Positions 63,490 through 64,000 of a DNA stretch of 64,000 nucleotides are shown here, one piece after another. A program made the translations under genes and the position numbers. The notes beneath the pieces are model-generated. The model was not told where the DNA came from, did no database searches, and saw only the letters and a program-made list of their open reading frames with translations. This stretch comes from Qiania dongpingensis (GTDB lineage Bacteria; Bacillota; Clostridia; Lachnospirales; Lachnospiraceae): the NCBI RefSeq assembly GCF_014337195.1, contig NZ_CP060634.1, forward strand, positions 3,020,833 to 3,084,832, read 5' to 3'. How positions within the stretch are numbered: position 1 is the first letter of the stretch; each line of letters starts with the position of its first letter.

Positions 63490-64000
63490 TTTCCCATCTC
63501 CGGTTCGCTCAGAAACGGAATCGGTATTTTTCGTTTCTGCCTCCCTCCGCCTGGGGAACACCGGCCTCTGCTCTGCAGCGCTCACCTTTAGGCCGGCCCG
63601 GAATCCTTCTGCCGGTGCCTTGCCCGCCGCACTGTACTGGACAAGTTTCATTTCTTAGATTCCAGAAAAGGATTGGATATCCACACGGCCCGCGCGTACC
63701 GCAGCGGGCCACAGTGTCCGCTCCAATGCTTTTCAAAACATGCGGAAGTTTATCTCGGTGCGGCAGGAGGAGCAGGAGGAACGATTCGATTCCATCGTAA
63801 GGGGAGCGCTGCAAAGACGTTAGCAGGATCTTCCCGGCCGTAGGGAGGCAAAAATCGCATATCATGCGGATTTTTGTTGGAATCTGACATGGAAAAATAT
63901 TGATTTATCCATGTCAGTTGGAAAGGACCGACTGGAGGCCGTAAAGATGCTGGTTACGGCTGCCAGCGAGCCGCCTGGATGGAATTGGATTTCCTCCTGT
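63383..64000 (+). repeat. Dispersed hairpin-rich repeat, copy 3 (runs off window)
   Basis: Matches copy 1 from CCGGCAGAA (8149) to the end of the window, with many single-base changes. It lacks the first 51 bp seen in copies 1 and 2. Conserved inverted repeats: CGGCCCGC/GCGGGCC, AAAAATC/GATTTTT, CTGACATGGA/TCCATGTCAG (63884-63917) and GCCGTAA/TTACGGC (63938-63960). Confidence 0.85.

Noticed and set aside
8098..64000. Calling the dispersed repeat an insertion sequence or CRISPR
   Set aside because: No transposase, terminal inverted repeats or target duplications were found, and the copies are long, far apart and not arranged as repeat-spacer units.
1..64000. tRNA or rRNA genes
   Set aside because: I saw no cloverleaf-like sequence with conserved T-arm in the intergenic gaps; a tRNAscan run would settle this.

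Overview
The window looks like chromosomal DNA of an anaerobic, endospore-forming member of the Clostridia, most likely Lachnospiraceae. Sporulation genes are spread along it: a SpoIID-type lytic enzyme, a Spo0E-like phosphatase, a SpoVD-like PBP, spoIIGA-sigE and sigG. A PPi-type phosphofructokinase, the redox sensor Rex, and clostridial-style cell-wall and translation genes fit the same picture. No tRNA, rRNA, CRISPR array, phage or transposase gene was seen.

Layout. 1-8.1 kb: the end of deoC, cdd, a probable 6S RNA with its own promoter and terminator, a SpoIID-domain protein, a membrane diguanylate cyclase, then divergent PPi-PFK and isocitrate dehydrogenase. 8.1-8.8 kb: first copy of a hairpin-rich repeat. 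8.9-24.4 kb: intracellular subtilase, lipoprotein, ABC-F ATPase, rex-nnr-alr-mazF-CNNM/CBS-MATE, yebC, a CFI-box protein, and an asparaginase/NhaC pair. 24.4-29.7 kb: DUF4956/VTC pair facing an OmpR-type two-component system, DUF1292 protein, YchF. 29.8-41.7 kb: Spo0E-like gene, then a compact division and cell-wall (dcw) cluster mraZ-rsmH-ftsL-PBP-PBP-mraY-murD-ftsW-divIB-ftsZ that lacks murE, murG, murB and ftsA. 42.0-50.1 kb: an amino-acid island, more AT-rich by eye at its start: polar amino-acid ABC importer, second alanine racemase, aminotransferase, PucR regulator and an SHMT-family enzyme with altered active-site tyrosines. 50.1-52.8 kb: second, deleted repeat copy and a soluble cupin-PocR-LytS-type kinase with an AraC-type response regulator. 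52.9-64 kb: spoIIGA-sigE, two lipoproteins, sigG, dinB with an apparent LexA box, topB, gtrA, a PaaI-type thioesterase, glnS, and a third repeat copy running off the end.

Most worth a second look: (1) the dispersed repeat in three copies, with conserved hairpins, at least one compensatory base-pair change and a deletion that removes exactly one hairpin; (2) the island at 42-50 kb, which looks like uptake plus racemisation, transamination or aldol-type cleavage of an unidentified amino acid; (3) sporulation control signals: a spoIIG promoter with a 21-nt spacer that places the spoIIGA start codon at about +1, a 248-nt spoIIGA/sigE overlap, and a perfect palindrome just before the sigG ribosome-binding site. 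All calls come from reading the sequence alone; no database search was run.
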